A DNA stretch of 64,000 nucleotides, taken from NCBI GenBank assembly GCA_037176725.1, contig JAZBRS010000077.1, positions 1,240,001 to 1,304,000 of the forward strand, in the 5' to 3' direction. Under the pieces are notes generated by a model, which made no database searches, was not told the DNA's origin, and was given only the letters and a program-made list of their open reading frames with translations. This stretch comes from Posidonia oceanica. Taxonomy: Eukaryota > Streptophyta > Magnoliopsida > Alismatales > Posidoniaceae. Shown piece after piece: positions 20,418 to 31,100 of the stretch (the stretch's first letter is position 1; each line of letters opens with the position of its first letter). The position numbers and the translations under genes were made by a program.

Positions 20418-22828
20418 ATGGCCCAGCACACCCTTGAGCCCCTGCTTACTCTTGTTGTTCCGAAAGGGGTTTCCACTTCGGTCCCTCCGACTCCTGTCTT
20501 GACTCCTTCTGTGCCCCTTACAACGCTGGGGTTTCCCCCCTTTGCATCTGGGGGACCCCTACGTACCGTAGGGTTTGGGCAAGTCTATGCCCCTTTGGAT
20601 CCTGTCACAGAGGCTACCTTGGTGACTACCACTTGCATCCCGGAGACTGTCCCGACTCTTTCTGGTCCCTAGGGCCATATTATCTATGGCACTAGCCCTA
20701 CTGCGGCGACCACTTCTATAGGATCCTTGCCTCTTGGACAGTCTATGTCCCCACCTCTTGGATCTGATCTCCCGCCATCACTAAACATCAGTATCCCCAC
20801 TAATAGGCCTCCTGAAGTGTGGTATCGGTATCTGATGGAGATTGCCCAGGCCTTCCAGGGCATGGCTCAATCAGTCTGCCCCTCCTTGATTCCTTCTGTT
20901 CCTGAGGTCCCCCTACATCCTGCTCATGCAACCCAGACTTTCCTTGCTGCACCGCCGCCTCGGCCATCGCCTCAGCTGCTTTCTGCTCCGGTGATAGGGG
21001 CGCAGCCTCCGCCCTCTGCATTCACTTCACTCACTGCACAGCATGTCCCTCCGTCACCTGGTGGCTAGCCCCTCGGACTGGTTGGAGCACAGCACCCCAC
21101 ATGCCCGCCGCGTGGCGCCGTGCCAGCACAGCAGCTATTGCTCCAGTGCTCAACACCACCCACCACACAGCATCTCACTTACCCCCACCCGCTGTATCAG
21201 CAAGTTCCTACCCCTGCATACACTGCACCCATGTACGGATACATCGGCCATTACGTCGTGCCACTAGGCGACGCGATGGTGGACCTGGAGTAGCACCTCG
21301 GTGCGACCCAATCGGCATATGTGGTCCCTACCCCCGCTGCCCCATCTCCTTCGGCAGCAAAACCAGATCCCTACGACGACAGGTTCGCCGTACTGAAGAA
21401 AGCACTTCGTCAAGTGTAGGGCACAGACCTCCACTCCTACCAGTTTCGGGACCTCTACTATTTCCCAGAGGCCGTGCTCCCATCGAAATTCCACATCTCG
21501 GACTTTGAAAAATACAACGGTAGGGGCTGCCCCATTGCCCACTTGAAAGCGTATTGTGGAGACCTCGCTCAGCTTCAGGCTGATGATAGGTTGTTGATCC
21601 GCCTATTCCAGAAGAGTCTCACTGGCTCGACTCTCAAGTGGTTTACATCACTTGATATGGCCACCATTAAGACATGGAATGACCTCAGTAGGGTATTCCT
21701 GGAACAGTACTCTTTCAATCTTGACCTGGTCCCTAAGCGCGAGGACCTTGTCACCATCAAGTAGAGACCCAATGAGCCGTTCGGGGAGTACGTCGGCCGT
21801 TGGCGCGCCCTTGCCTCACAGGTCCGCGATAAACTCTCTAACGAGGAGTCTATCGAGATCGTAATTCGAGGCACGTAGCCATCCACCAGGACTCTGCTTG
21901 CCATTCAGCCAGTCACTAACTTTGCATCTTTGTTTCGGACTGGCACACGTGTGGAGAGCTCCCTGCGGAGCGGCAACTTCCCAACACTCACTGCCTTCAC
22001 CAGGCAGGCCACCTATCCCAGCAGCAACCATGGCGGCAGCAACAACAACAACCCCAGGAGAGAGGATCCCCCGAGGACCACCGTCGCATACCTCAACGCT
22101 CCTACCGCTCCCATTCACATGGTGGCTCAGCCTGGCCCGAATCAGGTAGTGTATGCACCCACACCTATTGCACCACACACTCCACACATCACTACCACTG
22201 CTTGACCGGTCTACCCTGCCGCACCGGTTCGGCAAGGATACAACCAGGGGCAGAGACGGCCCTATCAGCAACAACGTCGCTTCACTGAACTTGTGGAGCC
22301 ATTGGGTGCTGTCTTCCCTAAGGTTGCATCACTCCTCACGCTCCCCGAAGTCCGCCCACCACCGAACCCTCTTCCGAGGTGGTATAGGACGGATCATTTC
22401 TACGATTTCCATCGAGTCGTCGGGCACTCAATGAATAATTGCATCACTCTACAGGGCACAGTGCAGGATTTGATCGACCAAAAGGTCATTTCGATCGATA
22501 CACAGGAGGCGGCATCTTGATCCACACCTCCACCAGCATCCACACATGCATTAGGAGTAGCACCCTCCCATTCCAACATCATCCACCAGCCTTTGCCGGA
22601 GCATTCTGGCTCGGGAGGCGCAGGGACCTCAGGTGTTCATTATATCTTCCCCTTGATCTTATCCACCAAGTTTCTGAACCATTCCCTTCTCCACTTTATC
22701 GCGCGGCACTTGCCAGTCTTGCGTCAGGAATACATGTGACACTACTAGAGGCTAAGCGAGAGCGCACTGCAGCAGACCCTGCCGACTGTGCCAGCAACGT
22801 AGGAGCAGACCCAGCACCTCCATCCTGA
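20418..22828 (+). pseudogene. gag of element B (decayed)
   Basis: The start MAQHTLEPL aligns with MAQFAGEPL in element A. A long Pro/Ser/Thr-rich N-terminal part is followed by the capsid-like core (about 21470-21870): FHISDFEKYNGRGCPIAHLK, LQADDRLLIRLFQKSLTG, STLKWFTSLDM and FLEQYSFNLDLVPKREDL. The knuckle-like motif is FYDFHRVVGHSMNNC (about 22400-22443), where Tyr replaces the first Cys. The reading frame is constant from 20418 to 22520, with no frameshift. Premature stops are TAG at 20670, 21066, 21291, 21417, 21762 and 21876, TGA at 22203, and a TGA at 22518. By comparison with C, the original C-terminus reached about 22828 (PAPPS and stop). Gag would form the particle that packages the RNA. 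Confidence 0.85.
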
Positions 22829-22838
22829 GGTTGTTGAC

Positions 22839-22846
22839 AGGTACGT
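22839..22846 (+). promoter_or_regulatory. Splice-donor-like site after the gag stop (element B)
   Basis: TTGACAG|GTACGT follows the gag stop by about 10 bases. The same position has TGACAG|GTAAGT in A and TGACAG|GTATGT in C. No acceptor could be chosen with confidence. Confidence 0.4.
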
Positions 22847-24180
22847 CCTTCCTACCTTCACCTTTATTTCTTGCTTTGTTTCTTCATTTCTTTTCATTTT
22901 GTTTTGCGTTTTTTCGTCATGTAGAAAACCCATAAAAAGTACAAAACCAATGAAAAATCCATAAATATGCTTTCTTTTCCTTGCATGCACATATCCCTGC
23001 CTACATGTACATGTCATTTCTTGCATCTTGTAAAAGACAAAACAACAAAAAAATCAAGAAACAAAAAAATATATGCTTTCCTTTTCGCTGGTTTTCCCTT
23101 TTTTATGTTTTCTTAAAACGGAAAAGTCATAAAAAATACAAAATACATGGAAAAATCCAAAAACATGCTTGTTCCCTTCCTAAAATGCAAAAAACCCAGA
23201 AAAATTTTTATAATCAGAAAACCTGGCTTGGGACAAATAAGTAGTGCCGAGAGGATGTCAAGCATCAACAATCTCAGGTAGGACTCACCTGAGCAGCGCC
23301 ATTTCTTGCATGCTACTACAAAGTGAGACTGAGAGCAGCATAGAACATCTCATTGAATGCAAAACTCCAAGAGCAAGATCTATCCAGTTAAGAGAGTCCA
23401 CCAGACATGGAAAGGACCAAAGTAGAGCAAAGCATAGCCAGAAGCTGCCTTTTACACATTGCAGAGGCTGAAAGTGTGCACCGACCAGCCGAACTCTTAA
23501 CGCCTCATCAGGGACCGCTACCCCAAGAGAGCATAGACATGCATATTCAAAAGAATAGAGATTATGTGTGCATAAAAATATGATAACAAAATATGCATGC
23601 TGGGCAGAAAAGAAAAATGAAGAAAGAAGTCGAAGAAAGAAGATGCCCATGAGAGCAATGACTCGGACAAGCATCGAAGCCCCCTCAACTTCCAACTACA
23701 AGAACCACATTGCCAACTGCACGGGAAGCATTATCCAGAGGACCTGGCCCCACCATCCGAGCACAGCAGCACGCTCCAACCCCTCCGTGTAGACAACAAT
23801 TCCGTATCCTTGGCAGGTTAGATGCGACTCCAGTCACTCATGAGGGGAAAAGAAATACAATCCGCAAGTGTTAAAAGCGGTAGTCGGTCCCCGAGAATTT
23901 AAGACGGAAGCTATGAAGCTACACCCAACGCCTCTACTACCCACATGTAGCCAAAGGCTATGCTTTGCAAAGCTGAGACCTCATCCCGAATTGAGAATGA
24001 GAAAGAGAGCCACCGACCACAGTTCGGCATGGCGTTGCATGAGGATCGAGAATCCCTTGAGTCAGAAATTGCAGAAGCATCCTCTCGGCATCAACTGCTT
24101 TGAATCCAAGGCCACCAAAAACATAAATGCATGATAATCTACCTTCCCTTCTTGTTTTTGAAAATCGGAGTCAAGGACGA
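22847..24180 (+). other. Conserved non-coding block downstream of gag (element B)
   Basis: An A/T-rich part (22850-23230) precedes about 900 bp that align well with A (36800-37740) and, inverted, with C (50570-51500). Conserved phrases include GAGAGTCCACCAGACATGGA, CCGAACTCTTAACGCCTC and GCATCGAAGCCCCCTCAACT. The most tempting frame is broken by a TGA (in GAGGCTGAA) present in all three elements. That argues against a protein and for a structural or cis-acting role, or an intron. Confidence 0.55.
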
Positions 24181-24444
24181 GCACTTTTTGCTTGACCTCG
24201 CTCAGAGGCTTCGTGCTTTTTTTAAAAAAAAAAAGTTTTGGCCCCCCACCACGTTGGGAGGTTCGTGATGACCGGCATGTCCCTCGTTTGTCACCTCATG
24301 ATGCCACGAAGCATGCCCGCACTAAGACCATTGCACACCCACCACGATGGGCCCCTACATTTTCCTTTGCATCTACCCATTGCATCCCCCCACCGACATT
24401 GCACATTGCATGGTGAGTACTTACATTTCATCCACCAAGCATCC

Positions 24445-24587
24445 GGGCTGGTAACCCTATCTACTCACCCGACAAGCGCGTTAGTTTTGTCTATGACTCT
24501 GTTTTGATGCCAAGGGTGCTTCGGCTGTCCCCTGGTATTATTCCTGATACCAGGGGCATCTTTTTTGCTGCCCTATGGTATTACCCT
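24445..24587 (+). other. Hairpin modules before the 120-bp array (element B)
   Basis: One GGGCTGG module copy lies at 24446-24490. A hairpin has CCCCTGGTAT (24529-24538) exactly paired with ATACCAGGGG (24547-24556) around an 8-nt loop. Homologous hairpins occur at 26413-26441 and, in A, at 38300-38328. Confidence 0.65.
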
Positions 24588-26310
24588 CCCTTTGCGTGCC
24601 CCTTTCGGGGTCATGTTTGCTCTCTTCCTTAATTTGAGGACGAGTGCCTTTGCGTGCCCTTTCGAAGTCACGTCTGTTTGTTTGCTTGCTTCCTTAATTT
24701 AAGGACAATCCCTTACATGCCCCTTCGTGGTCATGTTTGCTCGCTTCCTTAATTTGAGGACGAGCGCCTTTGCGTGCCTTTTTGAAGTCACGTATGTTTG
24801 TTTGCTTACTTCCTTAATTTGAGGACAAGCCCTTACATGCCCCTTCATGGTCATGTTTGCTTGCTTCCTTAATTTGAGGACAAGCCCTTACATGCCCCTT
24901 CGTGGTCGTGTTTGCTCGCTTCCTTAATTTGAGGACGAGCGCCTTTGCATGCCTTTTCGAAGTCACGTCTGTTTGTTTAATTGCTTCCTTAATTTGAGGA
25001 CAAGCACTTACATGTCCCTTCGTGGTCATGTCTGCTCGCTTCCTTAATTTGAGGACGAGTGCCTTTGCGTGCCTTTTCGAAGCCACGTCTGTTTGTTTGC
25101 TTGCATCCTTAACTTAAGGACAAGCCCTTACATGTCCCTTCATAGTCATGTTTGCTCGCTTCCTTAATTTGAGGACGAGCGCCTTTACGTGCCTTTTCGA
25201 AGTCACGTTTGTTTGCTTGCTTGCTTCCTTAATTTGAGGACAAGCCCTTACATGTCCCTTCGTGGTCATGTTTGTTCGCTTCCTTAATTTGAGGACGAGC
25301 GCCTTTGCGTGCCTTTTCGAAGTCACGTCTGTTTGCTTGCTTGCTTCCTTAAATTGAGGACAAGCCCTTACATGCCCCTTCGTGGTCATGTTTGCTCACT
25401 TCCTTAATTTGAGGACGAGCGCCTTTGCGTTCCTTTTCGAAGTCACATCTGTTTGTTTGCTTGCTTCCTTAATTTGAGGACAAGCCCTTACATGTCCCTT
25501 CATGGTCATGTCTGCTCGCTTCCTTAATTTGAGAACGAGCGCCTTTGCGTGCCTTTTCGAAATCACGTCTGTTTGTTTGCTTGCATCCTTAATTTGAGGA
25601 CAAGCCCTTACATGTTCCTTCGTGGTCATGTCTGCTCGCTTCCTTAATTTGTGAACGAGCGCCTTTGCATGCCTTTTCGAAGTCACGTCTGTTTGTTTGC
25701 TTGCATCCTTAATTTGAGGACAAGCCCTTACATGTTCCTTCGTGGTCATGTTTGCTTGCTTCCTAAATTTGAGGATGAGCGCCTTTGCATGCCTTTTCAA
25801 AGTGACGTATGTTTGCTTGCTTGCTTCCTTAAATTGAGGACAAGCCCTTACATGCCCCTTCGTGGTCATGTTTGCTCGCTTCCTTAATATGAGGACGAGT
25901 GCCTTTGCGTACCTTTTTGAAGTCACGTCTGTTTGTTTGCTTGCTTCCTTAAATTGAGGACAAGCCCTTACATGTCCCTTCGTGGTCATGATTGCTCGCT
26001 TCCTTAATTTGAGGACGAGTGCCTTTGCGTGCCTTTTCGAAGTCACGTTTGTTTGTTTGCTTGCTTCCTTAATTTGAGGACAAGCCCTTGCATGCCCCTT
26101 TGTGGTCATGTTTGCTCGCTTCCTTAATTTGAGGACGAGCGCCCTTGCGTGTCTCTTCGGAGTCTCGCAGGCTTGCTTCCTTAATTTGAGGAAGGGCCCT
26201 CCTTGCATTTCTCTTCGGAATCTCGCGGGGTTGCTTCCTTAATTTGAGGAAGAGCCCCCGCTTGCATTTCTCTTCGTGGCCTCGTGGCTTGCTTCCTTTG
26301 AGGAAAAGCA
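24588..26310 (+). repeat. 120-bp tandem array built of two ~60-bp halves, about 14 copies
   Basis: Each 120-bp unit has one half with TCCTTAATTTGAGGACGAGC and one with TCCTTAATTTGAGGACAAGC. The halves share their core but differ around it, which makes a two-part higher-order repeat. One extra half-unit is inserted near 24841-24900. As 120 is a multiple of three, the minus strand is open for 270 codons (26208-25396) as a Lys/Arg-rich 40-residue repeat. I consider that frame accidental. Confidence 0.9.
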
Positions 26311-26332
26311 TTGCGGCTTCGTTCATTTCCTT

Positions 26333-26725
26333 TTGGGCTGACATCCCTAACTGTTTGGCTGACAACCGTCACAATGTCTAGCCTTCTTTGATGCCAGGAG
26401 CACTTCTGCTGCCCCCTGGTATCGTTTTCCGATACTAGGGGCATCTTTTCTGCCACCTTGAGGTATCTTTCGTTTTCTTTTTTTTGGGCTGGCAGCCCTA
26501 ACTACTCGGTCGACAACTATCAACCTGTCTGGCATCCTTTTTTCTGCCTTTGGTATCTTACCCTCTTCTCCTCCTGGGCTGGCAGTCCTAACTGCCCGGA
26601 TGACATTCGTTAAAATGTCTGGCGTCGTGGGCGGCAAGCACGAGAGTCTTGTCTGGAGTTCTTTTTTGGGCTGGCAGCCCTAACTGCCCGGACGGCAAGT
26701 ACGTTAGTCTTGTCTGGCGACCCTC
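26333..26725 (+). other. Cluster of GGGCTG hairpin modules (element B)
   Basis: Four modules start near 26337, 26487, 26575 and 26668. Each has GGGCTGgcAGCCC-like sequence, then TAACTG(C/T)CCGG-like sequence, then a second small stem. That stem is GACA/TGTC in the first three (around loops ACCGTCACAA, ACTATCAACC, TTCGTTAAAA) and CAAG/CTTG in the fourth. A GGTATCG/CGATACT hairpin is at 26413-26441. Confidence 0.7.
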
Positions 26726-26764
26726 TTTGTGCAAGTTTGGATTAACTGCCGACTTGGCGCTCGG

Positions 26765-27062
26765 CATTACATTGCATTACATCGCATTGCATTCCATTGC
26801 ATACATTCCATTGCATACATCGCATTGCTTTGTATTGCATACATCGCATTGCATTTCATTGCATACATTGCATTGCATTCCATTGCATACATTTCATCGC
26901 ATACATCGCATTGCATGCATGGCATACATCGCATCGCATTCCATTGCATACATTGCATTACATGTCGCATACATCGCACTACATCGCATTGCATGCATCG
27001 CATTACATGCATCGCATTGCATTTCACCGCATAACATCGCATTATATTGCATTCTCATTGCA
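26765..27062 (+). repeat. GCATT-rich low-complexity tract (element B)
   Basis: An irregular mix of CATTGCATAC and ATCGCATTGC words has an underlying short period (5 and about 12 bp). A shorter related tract occurs in A (about 38680-39010) and, inverted, in C (about 49230-49290). Frames open here are low-complexity artefacts. Confidence 0.7.
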
Positions 27063-27109
27063 CTGCTACTCCCTATAGTCTTTACACCAACCTCCACACT
27101 CCGCTTTCC

Positions 27110-27260
27110 CGGACACGGCATACCCAGGAGTTGTACCCCTAGTTCGCGTATTATTTAAAGTGGTATCTTCAGCAATTGCAGCCTCCTTGCAGCGAGCCTG
27201 CTTTAGATGACACCCGCGGTAGTGCACGGCCCAGGATCGCTTCCTTGGCATTACGCGTCC
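27110..27260 (+). other. Conserved 3' internal block (element B)
   Basis: The block carries GTAGTGCACGGCCCAGGATC and CGCTTCCTTGGCATTA, preceded by a CCCCTAGTTCGCG / CAGCA part. It occurs twice in A (about 38805-38935 and 39060-39195) and twice, inverted, in C (49017-49140 and 49325-49450). It has no coding sense that I can see. Confidence 0.6.
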
Positions 27261-27556
27261 GCCACCGCATGCACAACCACAGCATCTTGTTATACTTGCA
27301 TTGCCTTCGCCTCGGGAGTTCCCAGCGAACGGCACCCCCGTGCTAAAGCAAATTTGGCCCAGCGCACTTTAATCGTACGGCTTTCCCTTAAGTGCGGTCC
27401 GGCGAGCTGCATTGCATTTTCCACCAAACCGTGTGCATGCATCACCCGCTTTTCCCCCCAGTGGAGTACAGCGCAACGAGCGTTAGGGTAAGCATCACAT
27501 TGGCATAAGCATTTGCATGGGCATCTGCATCTGCATTTGCATTTGCATCGCGGCAA

Positions 27557-27689
27557 TGAGTCACGACTTTCAGCGCATCTGCCAAGTAAGTGACTCACGC
27601 CAACAGCAACCTTTGGCTCTCAGGTGGGGTATCTTGTCAACCCTGAGCAGCGACCTTGGTTCCCTCAACCTCGCTCAGGGAGGGGCATC
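27557..27689 (+). promoter_or_regulatory. 3' terminal block and polypurine tract (element B)
   Basis: The pair GAGTCA/TGACTC is followed by a perfect 8-bp stem, CCCTGAGC (27641-27648) with GCTCAGGG (27673-27680). The tract GGGAGGGGCATC runs up to the 3' LTR start. Since the 3' arm of the stem reaches into the purine tract, folding could affect PPT selection. Confidence 0.75.
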
Positions 27690-30600
27690 TGTAGATACCC
27701 CATTTTGACTCCTGCATTAGTGGCTCTTCTTTGGTGGACTCAAACCCAACACCTAAACCCATCTCTAAACCCAAAACCCTAATTCGACTAAAAAAAACCC
27801 AAACCAATATCCCATGCAAACCCTAAGCTCCAACCAAAACCAATTCCAAAACCTTTAAAACCCAAACCCTAGTGCCATTCAAGAAAAAAACCAAAAAAGA
27901 CCTAAACCCATGCATTAAAACCCAAACCCTAGTGCCATTCAAAAGAAAGAAAAAAAAACCATTTAAAAAAAACCAAATCCTAATCCCATCTGACCCTCGT
28001 CCAATGGCCTTCATTGCCTCCCCACTGAATATAAAAATCGAGCAACTCTAGGAGAAAAAGAGCACCAAGAAAAAAAAAGGTGGAAAGAAAAACACAAGAG
28101 AAAAAATGAGAGAAACCTAGAGAAGAAGAGGAGAAAGGGAGGAGAGAGAAAGGAGAAACCTAGAACAAAAACCCGCCTACAGCCCTCGTCCTCCGGCTAG
28201 CCCCTCTCTACGGCCTTCATCCACCAATCACCTCCTCCAGGAGCCACCCACGAGTCCACCTGCAAGGCCATTGCCGGCGAAAGCCACAGACAAGGAGAAG
28301 AAAAATCATAGAACTTCCACGATGTCGTTCGGCCACCCTGGTCTGCGAAACAGATAAGCAACACTTCTCCTAGATCCGCCTCGCTCTCTTCTTCGTCCCC
28401 ATATATTTTTTTCAGATTTCGTGCCCCGTGCCGCCCGCAGCAGCTCGTCGGAGTTAAGCCCATCCACGGCAGTGCTTGCCGGTGCAACGCCGGTCACGCA
28501 CGCCTGCAGGCCGCCCTGCTACCGCCCCGCGCCTCGCCGCACTGCCTGCTGGCCCCCACGACCTCCGCCGGACCTCCCTTGGGCCAGCCCTGCCCCTGCC
28601 GTGCCGCTCCGCTGCCTCCTCCGCCGCCCAGGTCGTCTTCTCCGGCGGGCACGCGGCCTGGTTACTGTAGCGCATATTAGGTTTAGGTTTTGATTTTATT
28701 TTGTTTTAACTTATGAAGTTTTCCACACATTGCATATGTTACTTTTAAGTTTTTTTTATTACGTTTAGGTCCAGCAATAGTTTAAGTTTCATTTAAATCT
28801 GAATTAAAACTATATTACATTGCATTAAATATCTGTCATTTCCGTTTATTACATTTTAGTCCATCTGTAGTTCAAATAGTTTTAGTTTCATTTATGTTTA
28901 GTCCGATAGCTTGTTTTATTTACTTTTAAGTCCTGCAGTTGATTAATATCATTTAAATGTTTGTTTTTATCTTATTACATTGCAATTATCTCCTGTATTT
29001 TATTTTATTTACACATCAGTCCTCTGTTCAGTTGTTAAAATCATTTAAATTCTAAGTTTACCATACTGTATTGCATTTTTATTCTGTACTTTATTTTTAT
29101 TACATTTAAGTCCTCTGTTCAGTTGAAAAATCATTTAATTCCATACTTCACCATATTACATTGCAATTTTTATCCTGTATTATGTTTTTATTACTTTTCA
29201 GTCATCTGTTTGTTAGACATATCATTTAAATTCATATTTTGCCTTATTGCATTGCATAAAGCTCCTACAGGTTGCATTATTTGCACTTTAGTCCACAGAC
29301 CATGCATGCATTCATTTAAATTGCATTTTTACTTTACTGAATTGCATTTTAGCCCCTACACTTAGTTTAATTGCACATTAGTCCTCATGTAGTTCATGCA
29401 TTTCATTTAATCAGCATTTAAAACTATATTGCATTACTGAAAAACCCAAAAAACATGTTTATTTGCATATCAGTCCATCAGTAGTTTGAAAACTCATTTA
29501 ATCTGTATTTAAATCATATTGCATTACTAAAAAACACAAAAACATGCTGTAATTGCACTTAAGTCCACATTCTGTGAATTAGTAGTTTAAATTTGCATAT
29601 TTCATTGCATATAAAACCCACAAAAATTCTGTAAATTGCACATTAGTCCTTAGAGCATTCATCTTTCATTTAATTTCTGTTTCTTATCTTATTGCATTGC
29701 AGAAAAACCCATAAAGAAAGTTTAATTGCATTTTAGTCCTCCATGCATTTAAATGCCATGTAAGTTGCATTTTAAACCACATTGCATTGTTAAAAAGCCC
29801 AATAGCTTTCTGAAATTGCACATAAGTCCATGTTTTCAACTTTTACAAGTTTGTATGCTTTCTTTGCATTGCATTTAGGCCCTGTAAGTTTTCAAAAACT
29901 GCATTTAGGTCATTTTCTTGCATTTTTGCATGCATTCATCCTAGTTAGCTTGCATTTGCACTGTTTTGCTCACATTTGCATTGTTTTGCGTGCCCGCACC
30001 CTATTTTGCTCACATTTGCATTGTTTTGCGTGCTCGCACCCTGTTTTGCTCACATTTGCATTGTTTTGCGTGCCTGCACCCTGTTTTGCTTACATTTGCC
30101 TCGTTTTACGTGCCCGCATCTTGTTTTGCTTGCATTTGCATTGTTTTGCGTGCCTGCATCCTATTTTACTTCTGTTTGCATCGTTTTGCGCACCCATTCT
30201 TGTTTTCCTTCGCTTTTGTACCATTTTGCACGTCTGATTTCATTTCTCGCACCATTTTGCATATTTGCTCCTGTTTTCCTTTGCATGTTGCTTGCATGTG
30301 TATGGTTTTACCGTCGTTTTGTTTTATCGCGTTGCATTTGCATTTAGCGCAGTGATGTTTACTGCTAGTAGTTCTCACGAATCAAGGCTCGCCCTATTCG
30401 AAACGCTAACAGCGTAGCTGAGCACATAGATCGCATGTTTATTTTCTTTCCACGCATCATAACATTTAGAGCATGTATTCGCGAATGTTTATTTCAACAT
30501 ACATGGCATTTAGGCATTTAAGCATTTAGGCATTCATCTGAACACCCATAGCATAGGTATAGCATCCCTCATCCCTTCGACGTACAGTTAGGCAATCATC

Positions 30601-31095
30601 GTCGATATCCTGTAAATGCGAGCGAGAATAGTCAAGAAAGACCGATTCTAGGCGTGTCGAGGGTGTCTAATACTTTCTCCGCACGTAATAGGAGTCCTTG
30701 CCCTTTCTCTGGACACGCAATGACCATTTTACCCTTATCCTTGGCATGAGTCTTTCATTTTGCATAACATTGCAACCATCTGCCTGTTTTCCTGTATTTC
30801 CTCGGTTTTCCTCGTCTCCCGTTTTAATAGACTAGGTGGCGACTCCCTTTTATCTTATCTCTTTTATCTTCACGTTTTCCTGGTGTTTTCGAGTCGAGTT
30901 TCTCCTTAGATTCACTACCGACAGTGGCTTCTTCCCCCTCTCACGGCACGATCGCATCGCGAGCTATGGCAGCATGCGAGACCCACCGTGGGCTCCCGGG
31001 CAGAGGTCGCAACCGCATATAGTGAGCCTAGTTCCGATCGGTGCATGCGAGCTTTGGCATCGTGCATGGATGATCCGAATTCTGGGATCGCTACA
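27690..31095 (+). repeat. 3' LTR of element B
   Basis: It corresponds base for base in length to 15742-19147. The TATA-like box is at 28029-28037, the 90-bp array at about 28758-29838, and the 42-bp array at about 29952-30210. The small hairpin is CGAAT (30378-30382) with ATTCG (30396-30400), the conserved box is at 30634-30724, and the PBS-like TGGCGACTCC is at 30837-30846. Differences from the 5' copy are mostly C/T and G/A changes and fall outside 28423-29997. Confidence 0.93.
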
Positions 31096-31100
31096 GCTAG
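31096..31100. repeat. Target-site duplication of element B, right copy (GCTAG)
   Basis: It directly follows the LTR end CTACA and matches the left copy exactly. Confidence 0.93.

Larger units (their letters stand above)
15742..31095 (+). mobile_element. Element B: complete gag-only Tat-like LTR retrotransposon, 15.4 kb
   Basis: Two directly repeated LTRs of equal length (15742-19147 and 27690-31095, 3406 bp each by my coordinates) begin TGTAGA and end CTACA. A GCTAG duplication flanks them. PBS (19149-19167) and PPT (before 27690) are in place. The internal 8.5 kb holds a leader, a decayed gag, a splice-donor-like site, conserved non-coding sequence, a 120-bp array and hairpin modules, but no pol. 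It belongs to the class often called TR-GAG elements. It is the youngest complete element in the window. Confidence 0.93.

Noticed and set aside
23244..24134. A conserved new protein downstream of gag
   Set aside because: Similarity among A, B and C is at the nucleotide level. A TGA is shared by all three in the best frame and other stops differ, so coding is unlikely.
25396..26208. A 270-codon Lys/Arg-rich repeat protein on the minus strand
   Set aside because: It is the reverse side of the 120-bp array. Neighbouring units carry stops and shifts, and no start, domain or conservation supports it.
26765..27062. ORFs rich in His, Ile, Ala and Cys in the GCATT tract
   Set aside because: Low-complexity sequence open in several frames on both strands.
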